Numbered from the stretch's first letter, positions 8,157 through 16,244 are shown. The stretch: DNA of 34,260 nucleotides from an uncultured Clostridia bacterium (GCA_934272745.1 CAKQSI010000022.1:1-34260), one strand, 5' to 3'. Translations and numbers: made by a program. Notes: generated from the sequence alone by a model not told the origin.

Positions 8157-9452
8157 TTATTTTTTCTTTTCGCCGCGGCGTTTTTTCTCCGCCTTTTTAT
8201 AGGATTCCAACTTCTTGCGGCGTTCCTCGTCGCGGGCTTCGTCCTGTTCTTTCATTTCGGTAAAGACTTTATATTTTTCGTCGTCTTTGTGCGCTTCCGC
8301 CCAGGCTTTGGCGTCGGCTTCCATCTTGTCCTTCTGCGCCTGCAGCCGTTCGAGATCCTTTCTCGTATAGTTTTCGGGCAGTTCGTCCACCTGAATATCG
8401 TCGTCAATAGGCTTGATGGGGGTGGAAACCAGATGATCGTCCGCCATGGCGCGGAGGGATTCCTCCTTTAACGCGCGATATTTTTTGAAGGCTGCCGAAT
8501 CCTCGGTCTTGACCTTTTCCCCCTTTTTATAGATGCCTCGATCGACCTTCGCGCCCTCGATCTGCGGGTTGACAAATTTATCGAATACCCACTGCGCGTA
8601 GTCCGTCCACACGAGGAGCGCGTACGAAATGCCGAACATAATAAAGACGACCAGCATAAACGAGTAAAGGAAGTTCAGCGGCAGGAATACCAGCGCGAAG
8701 ATCGGGAGCAGCGCCAGCGCCAGAAACGCGATATTGGTGAAAATCAGCGCGTACGAGAACACGAACGCGTTGTGCAGCAGCTTGAAAAAACTGAGGTTAT
8801 AGGTCACGCCCATAGTCAGCATATGCGCGGACATCATCACCCCGTAGGCAAGCACGACGTAGCACATCACCTTTGCGACGTACAAAATCCATTTCGCCGT
8901 CCAGCCGGTGGCGATCAAAAAATCGATGTAATCGGCAAAGAACAGCGTAAGCCCCGCGACGACGCCGAAGAAAATGCACGTCCCCATCACCGAAACGAAG
9001 TTCTGCCGGATTCCTTTCCAGAAATCGGAAACAACCAGCACGCCTTCCGTCCACACGAGGTTGCGGATAACGTACGCCCCGCCCGAAAGACCGATCGCCC
9101 CGATAAACATGGCGAGCGGCAACAGGCAACAGAACAGGCGGTTAGAAGCGAGAATGATGGCTTCTTCCTGCCCGACGGGAATGGGTACGATGGGATAGCC
9201 GACCAGAATATTCGAAGCGAACGGGACCTGTTCCGCGTTGAGAGCAAGCAGGTTTCGCTTCATAACCAAAAGAAGAAGCAACGGGATAAAGAACAGCAGA
9301 ATGATGAGGTTCACCCCGACGAGTTTGAAAAAGTTGTTTCTGAATACGTCCCAGAACAGAGAAAAACGGTTGGACGGCAGCGAATTTCTCGCGTAGTCGT
9401 CGTCTTTTTCCGTCCCTTCGATGATGCGTTTAAACAGGCGGTTTTCTGCCAT
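8157..9452 (-). CDS. YesL-like (DUF624) membrane protein with long cytoplasmic tail
   Basis: A 431-residue integral membrane protein with about six hydrophobic segments (roughly 41-63, 104-126, 152-174, 187-213, 233-258, 261-283). The N-terminal pattern FSLFWDVFRNNFFKLVGVNL and the FIP ending of the first helix resemble the DUF624/YesL family, typically near 210 residues and often linked to sugar uptake loci. Here about 140 highly charged residues follow the last membrane helix and end in KKAEKKRRGEKKK, probably cytoplasmic and partly coiled. The start at 9452 has CGGAGGACGAA upstream. It has its own promoter and is divergent from asd. Function unknown; family assignment is moderately secure. 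Confidence 0.75.
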   Translation of the reverse strand: MAENRLFKRIIEGTEKDDDYARNSLPSNRFSLFWDVFRNNFFKLVGVNLIILLFFIPLLLLLVMKRNLLALNAEQVPFASNILVGYPIVPIPVGQEEAIILASNRLFCCLLPLAMFIGAIGLSGGAYVIRNLVWTEGVLVVSDFWKGIRQNFVSVMGTCIFFGVVAGLTLFFADYIDFLIATGWTAKWILYVAKVMCYVVLAYGVMMSAHMLTMGVTYNLSFFKLLHNAFVFSYALIFTNIAFLALALLPIFALVFLPLNFLYSFMLVVFIMFGISYALLVWTDYAQWVFDKFVNPQIEGAKVDRGIYKKGEKVKTEDSAAFKKYRALKEESLRAMADDHLVSTPIKPIDDDIQVDELPENYTRKDLERLQAQKDKMEADAKAWAEAHKDDEKYKVFTEMKEQDEARDEERRKKLESYKKAEKKRRGEKKK

Positions 9453-9547
9453 TTCGTCCTCCGCCGGAAAAGAGGATTCCCTTTTACGGCAATTTTCGTT
9501 TGCGGAACCTGCGGGAAGCCGAAGCGCCCCGATTTTCCGTTTCCTCT

Positions 9548-9576
9548 ATTGTATAACAAAATCGCTGAAATTACAA
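9548..9576 (-). promoter_or_regulatory. Sigma-A promoter of the YesL-like gene
   Basis: Minus strand: TTGTAA (9576-9571), 17-base spacer, TACAAT (9553-9548). It is back-to-back with the asd promoter. Confidence 0.7.
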
Positions 9577-9627
9577 TTAATTAAAGCCTGCTATAAGTAA
9601 TTTTTAAGTACTTTTCGCCTGAAAATT

Positions 9628-9656
9628 TTGACTTTGCGCTTGAATTAGTGTAAAAT
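9628..9656 (+). promoter_or_regulatory. Sigma-A promoter of asd
   Basis: TTGACT (9628-9633), 17-base spacer, TAAAAT (9651-9656). The predicted leader before asd is about 50 bases. No lysine-riboswitch structure fits in so short a leader. Confidence 0.75.
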
Positions 9657-9713
9657 ACCAACCATATCACGAAATTGTCCGGGCGCTTTGCCCTATAAAA
9701 AGGAGATTCCCTT

Positions 9714-10721
9714 ATGAAAACCTATCGCATCGCCGTCGTCGGCGCGACCGGTATGGTCGGTCGTAAATTTTTGCAGGTGCTGGAAGAACGCAACCTGCCC
9801 GCTTCCGAATACCGCTTGTTCGCTTCCGAAAAAAGCGCGGGCAAAACCCTGACCTTTTTCGGCAAAGAATATCCCGTTTACCCCACGACCGAAAAGGAGA
9901 TTCAAGCCTTTTCGGCGGATATCGCGCTGTTTTCCGCAGGGGCTGCCGCCTCGAAGGAATTCGCGCCCGTGTTTGCGGCGGGCGGCGCCGTCGTCATCGA
10001 CAATTCCAGCGCCTGGAGAAGAGATCCCGACGTGCCGCTGGTCGTCCCCGAATGCAATCCGGAAGCCTTAAAGGACTTCCGCAAAAAGGGCATCGTGGCA
10101 AACCCCAACTGTTCCACCATTCAGGCGATGGTTCCTTTAAAAGCGCTGGACGAAGCGTTTCATATCAAACGCGTGGTATATTCCACCTATCAGGCGGTTT
10201 CCGGCGCGGGGAAACAGGGCTGGGAGGACTTGGAAAACGGCGTAAAAGGCATTCCGCCAAAAAAATTCCCCTACCCCATTTTTTCCAACGTCATTCCGCA
10301 CATCGACGTCTTTCTCGACAACGGCTACACCAAGGAAGAAGACAAGATGATTTTTGAAACGCGCAAAATTTTAAGTCGTCCCGACCTCAAAATCACCGCA
10401 ACCACCGTGCGCGTGCCTGTGTTCGGCTGCCACAGCGAATCGATCAATCTGGAATTTACCACCCCCTGTCCTGCGGACGAAGCGCGCAAGGTTCTTGAAA
10501 AAACGCCGGGCGTCGTCGTTTGCGACGACCCGAAAAATAACGTTTACCCCATGCCCTGCACGGCGTACGACACCGACCCCGTTTACGTGGGCAGGATCCG
10601 GAACGACGACAGCGTGGAATACGGCTTGAACCTTTGGGTGGTTGCCGACAATATCCGCAAAGGCGCCGCGACCAACGCCGTCCAGATCGCCGAAAAGATG
10701 ATCGAAATGCAGTTGATCTGA
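9714..10721 (+). CDS. asd: Aspartate-semialdehyde dehydrogenase
   Basis: Reduces aspartyl phosphate to aspartate semialdehyde with NADPH, the branch point toward lysine/diaminopimelate, methionine and threonine. The 335-residue protein shows the nucleotide-binding GATGMVG (10-16), the DNSSAWR motif, the catalytic cysteine in NPNCSTIQ (Cys133), and the active-site histidine in VPVFGCHSES. Length is typical. AAGGAG lies 9 bases before the ATG. It has its own promoter and a strong terminator at 10822, so dapA and dapB downstream are probably transcribed separately, although all three serve the same pathway. Confidence 0.97.
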   Translation: MKTYRIAVVGATGMVGRKFLQVLEERNLPASEYRLFASEKSAGKTLTFFGKEYPVYPTTEKEIQAFSADIALFSAGAAASKEFAPVFAAGGAVVIDNSSAWRRDPDVPLVVPECNPEALKDFRKKGIVANPNCSTIQAMVPLKALDEAFHIKRVVYSTYQAVSGAGKQGWEDLENGVKGIPPKKFPYPIFSNVIPHIDVFLDNGYTKEEDKMIFETRKILSRPDLKITATTVRVPVFGCHSESINLEFTTPCPADEARKVLEKTPGVVVCDDPKNNVYPMPCTAYDTDPVYVGRIRNDDSVEYGLNLWVVADNIRKGAATNAVQIAEKMIEMQLI

Positions 10722-10821
10722 CGAGAAAGCGTTGCCGGCGAAAGGTCGTTTTTCCCCAAAAGGGGGCGCGGCTCGTATCAGCCCCGCAACAATTATATCA
10801 GTCGAATATTTGTTGAAATTT

Positions 10822-10852
10822 TGCCACCGCAATGCTTGCGGTGGCATTTTTA
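10822..10852 (+). terminator. Rho-independent terminator of asd
   Basis: Perfect 11-bp stem TGCCACCGCAA (10822-10832) with TTGCGGTGGCA (10836-10846), three-base loop, followed by TTTTTAT. Confidence 0.9.
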
Positions 10853-10929
10853 TACTTGAAATTGCGACAATTTTTATCCAACCGCGACAATAAGGAGAAG
10901 AAATCAAACGCCTTAAGATGAAACCGTTT

Positions 10930-10962
10930 GGCGCCCGCGCCGGCACAGCCGGCGCGGGCGCC
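10930..10962. terminator. Giant GC-only hairpin between asd and dapA
   Basis: Perfect 15-bp arms (GGCGCCCGCGCCGGC at 10930-10944 and its complement at 10948-10962) around ACA, then a pyrimidine-rich run starting TTCCTTTTTCC. It lies 78 bases after the ordinary asd terminator. It resembles the hairpins found at the convergent junctions of this window. Confidence 0.65.
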
Positions 10963-11035
10963 TTCCTTTTTCCTTATTTCTTTTCCTTATCTCTTTCTCT
11001 TTTTCTTTCTCTTCCCCTTTATTCTAATCCGCCAC
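10963..11035 (+). other. Pyrimidine tract
   Basis: About 70 bases made almost only of C and T (runs such as TTCTTTTCC and CTCTTTCTC). It separates the hairpin at 10930 from the triple tandem repeat at 11082. I see no gene in 10853-11235. Confidence 0.7.
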
Positions 11036-11081
11036 AATTGAGCCGCGCGGGAAAAATTCCGTACCTCTTTCTGCCGGTGGA

Positions 11082-11192
11082 AACCCGTCCGTTTTTCCGT
11101 AAACCGCCGTTTCCTCGCAACCCGTCCGGAATTTTCATAACCGCCGCTTCCTCGCAACCCGTCCGGTTTTTTCATAAACCGCTGCCCTTTCT
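11082..11192 (+). repeat. Three tandem copies of a 37-bp unit
   Basis: Units start at 11082, 11119 and 11156, each beginning AACCCGTCCG and containing a T-run, then TAA(A)CCGC. The first two are closest; the third diverges after AAACCGCTGCC. There are no unique spacers between units, so this is a tandem repeat and not CRISPR. It lies directly upstream of dapA. Confidence 0.8.
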
Positions 11193-11235
11193 CATACCAT
11201 AAAACACAACGATTCCGGCAGGCAGGTTTTAAAAT

Positions 11236-12111
11236 ATGACGACGAAGGTTCCCGATTTCGGCATTTGCACTGCGCTCGTTACCCCCATGAAGCAAGGGGG
11301 CGCGATCGACTTGAACGCCTTGGAAAAACTGGTTTTAAAACAGAAGGAAGCGGGGGCGAAAGCGCTTCTTGCGCTGGGCACGACGGGCGAAGCCTGCTTT
11401 CTTGCCGACAGCGAACGGGGCGAGGTTCTGCGGACGATCAAGCGCGTTTTTCCGCAGGTCTTTCTGTTTGCCGGCTGCGGAAGCAACGACGCGAAAAAGG
11501 CGTTCGGCTACGCCGCCCTATCTAAAAATTGCGGCGCGGACGCCCTGCTCGCCGTAACCCCCTACTACTCCAAAGGTACCGAGGCGGGCGTCGCCGACTA
11601 CTACCGCAAACTGGCGGAAACCGGACTGCCCGTTTTTTGCTATAACGTTCCCGGAAGAACGGGTTATTCCATGCCCGTCCCCCTGGTGCAAACGCTGTTT
11701 AACGAAGGGACGGTTGCGGGAATCAAGGAGGCTTCCGGCGACGTCATGCGCGTGGCGGAACTTGCCCTTGCTGGGGTTGCGGTCTATTCCGGCGACGACC
11801 TGACCGCCCTGCCCTCCTACGCGGTGGGGGCGCGCGGGTGTTTTTCGGTGACGGCGAACGTCGCTTTTACCCGCGTTTTAGAAATTTTCCACCTGTTTTC
11901 AACAGGAGAAGTCGCCGCCGCAAGGCACGCGGACGAAGCGCTCCGCCCTCTTTCCCGCGCGCTGTTTTCGGAAGTCAACCCCGTCCCCGTCAAAGCGGCG
12001 CTTTCCCTGCTCGGAACCACCGAAGAGGGCATGCGCCCGCCGCTGACCCCCCTTTCCCCCGATAAAAAACGGGAAATTGTAAAAGCGCTGGTAAGGTTGC
12101 GGATCATTTAG
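11236..12111 (+). CDS. dapA: 4-hydroxy-tetrahydrodipicolinate synthase
   Basis: Condenses pyruvate with aspartate semialdehyde at the entry to diaminopimelate and lysine synthesis. The 291-residue TIM-barrel protein has GTTGE (48-52), TPYY (108-111), YNVPGRTG (136-143) with the catalytic Tyr136, and the Schiff-base lysine Lys164 in GIKEASGD. Length is normal. The ATG at 11236 gives the expected N-terminus, but the upstream sequence GGCAGGCAGG is only a weak ribosome binding site. No convincing promoter was found between the tandem repeat and the start. dapB follows after 192 bases on the same strand. Confidence 0.96.
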   Translation: MTTKVPDFGICTALVTPMKQGGAIDLNALEKLVLKQKEAGAKALLALGTTGEACFLADSERGEVLRTIKRVFPQVFLFAGCGSNDAKKAFGYAALSKNCGADALLAVTPYYSKGTEAGVADYYRKLAETGLPVFCYNVPGRTGYSMPVPLVQTLFNEGTVAGIKEASGDVMRVAELALAGVAVYSGDDLTALPSYAVGARGCFSVTANVAFTRVLEIFHLFSTGEVAAARHADEALRPLSRALFSEVNPVPVKAALSLLGTTEEGMRPPLTPLSPDKKREIVKALVRLRII

Positions 12112-12303
12112 CGCGGGGATTGCCCGCACGAAGTTTCTTCGCATTCCGCCCGTTCGGCTTCAGATTTCCCTTTCTGCGCCGAGCGCTTTGCGCGGGTTTA
12201 CGGTTTTTCTTTGCGCGGCGTTCCCTTTGCTTTTGCCGCCTCGGCGCGCGGGCTGACGTAGTGTTGCGAAAACGATTTTTTATTGCCGTTTCAAGGAGAA
12301 AAA

Positions 12304-13185
12304 ATGAGAGTTGCAATTTGCGGAATTTTAGGTAAAATGGGACGAAAAACGCTGACCGTTCTTCAAAATTCGGGACACGAAGTCGTTTTCGGCGTGGATA
12401 CGGCGCGGACGGATATTTCCTCTTCCGTAGCCTCCGCAAACGACTTTTCGCCGGGCAGCGCGCGCTTTGGCAACGCCGCCACGGAATTGTCGGACGCGGC
12501 GCGGGACGACGCAATCAACAACGCGCCGCCGGGTTCCGTATCCCCGGGATCATCGGGCGCGGCAGAAAACGCCTTTTCAGGCGTGCCGGTATACGCCGCC
12601 TTTCCCGCCCCGGGAGGAGTTGGGAAAGACCGGAAATTGGACGGCGTTATCGATTTTTCGGCACCGCCCGCCCTGAAAAAGACGCTGTTTTTTGCCGAAG
12701 CAAGCAAAATTCCGGCGGTCATCGCTTCTACCGGGATTTCGGAAGACGACCGCGCGGCGCTGCGTTTTGCCGCCGAACGCATTCCCGTTTTTTACGCCGA
12801 AAACCTTTCCATCGGCATTTTTGCGCTGAAAACCGCCCTTGCCGCCGCCGACGCCGCACTGGCGGGATTCGACCGTGCGCTTGTGGAAACCCACCGCAAA
12901 GGCAAAAAGGACGCGCCCAGCGGCACCGCGCTTTCGCTACTCTCCGCCATGGGCGATCCCCTTTCCGTGCGCACGGTTTCGCTCCGCGAGGGAGAAGTCC
13001 CCGGCACGCACGAAGTGCGGTTTTTCGGCAGAAACGAAGAACTGTGCTTTTCGCACCGCGCCTACGACGGCGCCGTGTTTGCGGAAGGCGCCGTAAAAGC
13101 CCTGACCTTTTTGCAGGGCAAATACGCCGGGTTGTACGGAATGAAAGATCTGTTCTACGCCCCGCCGCCAGCGCCGCCGTCCTGA
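12304..13185 (+). CDS. dapB: 4-hydroxy-tetrahydrodipicolinate reductase, enlarged
   Basis: NAD(P)H-dependent second step after DapA. The 293-residue product has the N-terminal nucleotide motif CGILGKMG, VIDFSAPP (116-122), ASTGIS, and the active-site loop ETHRKGKKDAPSG (195-207) with the catalytic His197 and conserved lysine. Two oddities: about 50 extra residues (38-92), rich in Ser, Ala, Asn and Gly, sit between the second strand and the VIDFS strand, where ordinary 245-255-residue enzymes have a short link; and the usual HH pair reads HR. The C-terminus ends FYAPPPAPPS, made by a repeat that recurs 117 bases downstream. The start at 12304 is set by AAGGAGAAAAA. Confidence 0.93.
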   Translation: MRVAICGILGKMGRKTLTVLQNSGHEVVFGVDTARTDISSSVASANDFSPGSARFGNAATELSDAARDDAINNAPPGSVSPGSSGAAENAFSGVPVYAAFPAPGGVGKDRKLDGVIDFSAPPALKKTLFFAEASKIPAVIASTGISEDDRAALRFAAERIPVFYAENLSIGIFALKTALAAADAALAGFDRALVETHRKGKKDAPSGTALSLLSAMGDPLSVRTVSLREGEVPGTHEVRFFGRNEELCFSHRAYDGAVFAEGAVKALTFLQGKYAGLYGMKDLFYAPPPAPPS

Positions 13186-13349
13186 AATATATCTGAGGCG
13201 CGCGCTCCGCCTGAACGTTCAAAGCGCCTTGCCTCTATCCTGAAAACAGGTCTGACCCCTCGCTCCGCCTGAACGCACATATTGCCAGCGCCGCCGTCCT
13301 GAAATATATCTATTTGTCTTAAAGCGCGCGCTCTGCCTGAACGTTCAAA
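13167..13349 (+). repeat. Duplicated block spanning the dapB stop and downstream DNA
   Basis: A 28-base sequence at 13167-13194, covering the last dapB codons and the stop, is repeated exactly at 13284-13311. A second 26-base segment at 13198-13223 recurs at 13324-13349 with one change, and a partial copy lies at 13261-13275. No gene is visible from 13186 to 13592; the rest of this stretch holds the hairpin at 13408 and a degenerate CTGAAAAATATCT copy near 13480. Confidence 0.85.
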
Positions 13350-13407
13350 ACTTCGTACCCCTCTTAAAAGCACCGCTTGTTTTAAAGCCGGTTCCAAAGC
13401 AAACGAA

Positions 13408-13449
13408 AACCCGCGGGCGGGGAAGTTTTTACTTCCCCGCCCGCGGGTT
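13408..13449. terminator. Giant hairpin between dapB and the convergent kinase-like gene
   Basis: Perfect 19-bp arms (13408-13426 and 13431-13449, starting AACCCGCGGGCGGGG) around a TTTT loop. There is no T-run on the plus side; on the minus side it is followed by TTCGTTTGC. It separates two convergent genes and may block read-through both ways. Confidence 0.65.
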
Positions 13450-13592
13450 CATCATACCCTGAAAGCGGGTTCTTCATATCTGAAAAATATCTCGCATAAT
13501 GAAATATCCTTGCACGCAACCCGGAAATTTCACCCGTAAACGCTTTTCCGCAAACTGATTGTTGCAAGCAAAATCAGACCTCTGCGCCCGGA

Positions 13593-14204
13593 TTATTTCC
13601 CTTTTCGTTTGAGAAAAGCGAGGGTTGCGGCGACGATGATATCTGCCGCGGCGTCGTACCCCAGCGCCCCGCTGTCCACCGAAAGCGTGTAGTTGTGATA
13701 GTCGCCCCAAACTTTTCCGGTATAATATTTATGGAAGTTCGCACGCATTTTATCCCTGCGGCGCATGGTCTTCAGCGCGTCCTTTTCGGGAACGCCAAGA
13801 CTTAGCACGCGGTCGATTTTATGCGCCGCGTCGGCGTGAATAAACACGTTTAAGACGTCTTCTTCCTCCTCTAAAATGGCGTCGGCGCTGCGCCCGACGA
13901 TAACGGCGTTTTCCTCTTTCGCGATACGTTTGACGATTTTGTTGCATTCGATAAAAATGCGATCCTGCAGGGGAAGGTTCGCGCCGCTTGCTGAAACGAA
14001 CGCCGGTTCGTTTAAAACGTGGAAGAAAAATTTGTTGCCGGCGTACTCGCTCTGCTCGGTAACGTATTCAAAATCCAACCCGTTTTCCCTGCATATCTTT
14101 TGAATGAGTTCGTTATCGTAGAAGCGATACCCCAAAAGGTTTGCCACTTTTTCACCGATAACTCTGCCGCCGCTGCCGAACTCCCTTGAAATGGTTACGA
14201 TCAT
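13593..14204 (-). CDS. Cytidylate-kinase-like family protein
   Basis: A 203-residue protein of the cytidylate kinase-like group (Pfam Cytidylate_kin2). The N-terminus MIVTISREFGSGGRVIGEKVA contains the glycine-rich phosphate-binding loop. AVIVGRSADAIL and the central RVLSLGVPEKDALKTMRRRDKMRANFHKYYTG give the lid-like basic region. The in vivo substrate of this subgroup is not established to my knowledge, so I do not assign cmk. The start at 14204 has TTAAGGAGGAGTGT upstream; a longer reading to 14300 would run across the promoter's -10. It is monocistronic, divergent from GH32 and convergent with dapB. Confidence 0.9.
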   Translation of the reverse strand: MIVTISREFGSGGRVIGEKVANLLGYRFYDNELIQKICRENGLDFEYVTEQSEYAGNKFFFHVLNEPAFVSASGANLPLQDRIFIECNKIVKRIAKEENAVIVGRSADAILEEEEDVLNVFIHADAAHKIDRVLSLGVPEKDALKTMRRRDKMRANFHKYYTGKVWGDYHNYTLSVDSGALGYDAAADIIVAATLAFLKRKGK

Positions 14205-14288
14205 ACACTCCTCCTTAATCCCGCGGTAGTTTCCCGCGCGTGTCAGCGCCGATCGGGCGCTATTTAACCAAGCGTTTTCCTGTAATAT

Positions 14289-14317
14289 ATTATACGCCAA
14301 AGGCGCGCTTTCGTCAA
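14289..14317 (-). promoter_or_regulatory. Sigma-A promoter of the kinase-like gene
   Basis: Minus strand: TTGACG (14317-14312), 17-base spacer, TATAAT (14294-14289). Near-consensus. Confidence 0.8.
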
Positions 14318-14471
14318 GAGGGGTCGGAAAATTTTGTCCGTTTTACCGCAAAGGTTTTTCCGTAATCCCTTAAAAACCGAACCAGCAACGGGCAACCCGA
14401 AACACACCCCGAAAACACCGCGCAGCGGTACGGCAAGGGCAAAAATACCTTTTTCTTTTTTCGTTTTTTCC

Positions 14472-14500
14472 GCGACAAGCGAAATCCGATATGCTATACT
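14472..14500 (+). promoter_or_regulatory. Sigma-A promoter of the GH32 gene
   Basis: GCGACA (14472-14477), 17-base spacer ending TATGC, TATACT (14495-14500), giving an extended -10 (TGC before the hexamer). The 12-mer ATATGCTATACT also occurs in the tRNA-Gly promoter. No operator palindrome was recognised. Confidence 0.65.
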
Positions 14501-14553
14501 CTCCCCAAACGAGCGCGGCGATAGGCGAAAAAATTCGCCGCTGAGGAGAATTT

Positions 14554-16047
14554 ATGATCGACAACGAGAAAGTGTTTTACACCGCAAAAAGCGGCAGATG
14601 CGGCGATTTTATGCCCTTTTACGAAGACGGCGTGTTCCACCTTTACACCATCATCGGCAGCAACTGGGAACACCTGACCACACGCGATTTCGTGACTTAC
14701 GAAAACCACGGCGTGGCGATTTACGGCGGCGCCGAAGACGCGCAGGATCGCGATATTTATTCCGGCAGCGTGATGAAAGCGAACGGCGTTTATCACGTTT
14801 TTTACGCCGGGCATAACGAATCCAACCGAAAAAAAGGGCTGCCGACCGAAGTCGTGATGCACGCGACTTCCAAAGACCTGTTTACCTTTGAAAAGCAGGA
14901 CGACGTTTTTCTTCCGCCCGACGAGGAAATTTATGCGCGCTGCGGCTGGCGCGACCCGTTCGTCTACTTCGACCAAGAAACGCAGGAATACCGCATGCTG
15001 ATCACGGGGGCGGAAAAGCACCTCTATTCCAAACGCTGGGGCACCACGGCGCTTGCAACCTCCAAAGACCTCAAATGCTGGCAAGTGCAAAAACCGCTTT
15101 ATGCGCCCTTCCTTTTCGACTCTCACGAATGTCCCGACCTGTTTGAGATCGACGGTACCTGGTATTTGATCTTTTCCACCTACACCCGTTGGTGGGAAAC
15201 GCGCTACCGCATGGCAAAGACCCCTTACGGTCCGTGGGAGACGCCCAAAGACGACCTTTTGGACAGCCGCGCTTTCTATGCCGCCCGCACAACGGAAGCG
15301 AGCGGCAAGCGCTATCTGATCGGCTGGACGGCAGTACGCGAGGATGACGACGACACGAAAAACTACCTTTGGGGCGGCAGCCTGACCGCGCACATCCTCA
15401 TAAAACGCGCGGACGGCACGCTGGGCGTTACACCCGTAAAAGAGGTGGAAGACGTATTCCGCACCCCTGTCCCGATGCAGCCGAAAGCGCCGTTTGGTGA
15501 CGGAAAATGGCATACGTCCGGCAATTTTGAAAACATTCCTGCTATCGGCATGTCCGCGTCCGACGCCTCCGCCCCCTGCGCCGGCAAAGCCGGAAAAGCG
15601 AATTCCCCCGCCAAAGAAGTAGCGCCCGTCTTTAGGGCAGAAGGCAACGGCTTTTCCGCCCTCCCTTTAGGCAGCCTTTCGGATTCCTCCGAAATCCTGG
15701 CGGACGTCCGCATCGAAAGCGGCGCCGCGGGGATCTTCTTCCGCGCGAAAACGGCGGAGTTCGACGAGTGGTGCATGCTGCGCGTGGACGTCAGGCGCGA
15801 ACGTATCTTCTTTGACCGATTCAACAAATTTTTCTTTGACCAGCATTTCGACGAAGAGCGCCCGCTGCCCCTTTCCCCGAACGGGAACTATCGCGTAAAA
15901 ATCATCAACTACGGCAGTATGATCTTGATTTACGTCAACGACGTCGCTCTCTCCACTCGCTGTTATGCATACACAAGCGGCGAAGTCGGACTGTTTGTCG
16001 AAAACGGCAAGGCGGAGTTTTCCTCCGTCGCCTTACTGGAAGCCTGA
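14554..16047 (+). CDS. Glycoside hydrolase family 32-type protein (beta-fructosidase superfamily)
   Basis: A 497-residue protein with no signal peptide, so probably cytoplasmic. The N-terminal five-bladed propeller keeps the three acidic positions of clan GH-J: Asp18 in CGDFMPFYEDG (nucleophile position), Asp134 in GWRDPF (the RDP transition-state stabiliser) and Glu192 in HECPDLF (the EC acid/base). The N-terminal motif differs from the WMNDPNG of classic invertases. A C-terminal beta-sandwich (about 375-497) follows an Ala/Ser/Lys-rich linker (about 333-362). Likely substrates are fructosides such as sucrose-6-phosphate or short fructans; which one is not visible. AGGAG lies 6 bases before the ATG. 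No transporter or PTS gene is adjacent. Confidence 0.88.
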   Translation: MIDNEKVFYTAKSGRCGDFMPFYEDGVFHLYTIIGSNWEHLTTRDFVTYENHGVAIYGGAEDAQDRDIYSGSVMKANGVYHVFYAGHNESNRKKGLPTEVVMHATSKDLFTFEKQDDVFLPPDEEIYARCGWRDPFVYFDQETQEYRMLITGAEKHLYSKRWGTTALATSKDLKCWQVQKPLYAPFLFDSHECPDLFEIDGTWYLIFSTYTRWWETRYRMAKTPYGPWETPKDDLLDSRAFYAARTTEASGKRYLIGWTAVREDDDDTKNYLWGGSLTAHILIKRADGTLGVTPVKEVEDVFRTPVPMQPKAPFGDGKWHTSGNFENIPAIGMSASDASAPCAGKAGKANSPAKEVAPVFRAEGNGFSALPLGSLSDSSEILADVRIESGAAGIFFRAKTAEFDEWCMLRVDVRRERIFFDRFNKFFFDQHFDEERPLPLSPNGNYRVKIINYGSMILIYVNDVALSTRCYAYTSGEVGLFVENGKAEFSSVALLEA

Positions 16048-16067
16048 GCTATCGCATTTTTACTATA

Positions 16068-16117
16068 AAACAGGCGCTGCGCCCGCGGAAAATTACCCGC
16101 GGGCGCCGCGCCTGTTT
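16068..16117. terminator. Giant hairpin between GH32 and DUF1003 genes
   Basis: Ten base pairs AAACAGGCGC/GCGCCTGTTT, one T-C mismatch, then ten more GCGCCCGCGG/CCGCGGGCGC around an 8-base loop, followed by GCTTTATA. It lies between convergent genes. Confidence 0.75.
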
Positions 16118-16244
16118 GCTTTATATCGGCGGCATGGTTTTTGCAATGCAAGCGGACAAAACCGTATTTGACGTACGATAATGGCGGTAAGCCGCGGCCG
16201 GAACTTCTTTTACCCGAAAACAACCGGGGTGACGAACGGAATCC

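Noticed and set aside
9657..9713. Lysine riboswitch ahead of asd
   Set aside because: The leader from the predicted start to the ATG is only about 50 bases, far too short for the lysine aptamer, and no such structure is visible before dapA either.
11082..11192. CRISPR-like regular repeats
   Set aside because: The 37-bp units abut with no unique spacers, only three exist, and no cas gene is present. It is a plain tandem repeat.
10918..11202. A 94-codon frame starting within the hairpin region between asd and dapA
   Set aside because: It runs through a giant hairpin, a pyrimidine tract and tandem repeats, so the Ser/Phe/Pro-rich product reflects the repeats. AAGGAG upstream is too far from the ATG.
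12120..12303. A small gene between dapA and dapB
   Set aside because: The frame gives an Arg/Phe-rich product with no ribosome binding site, typical of noncoding GC-rich DNA here.
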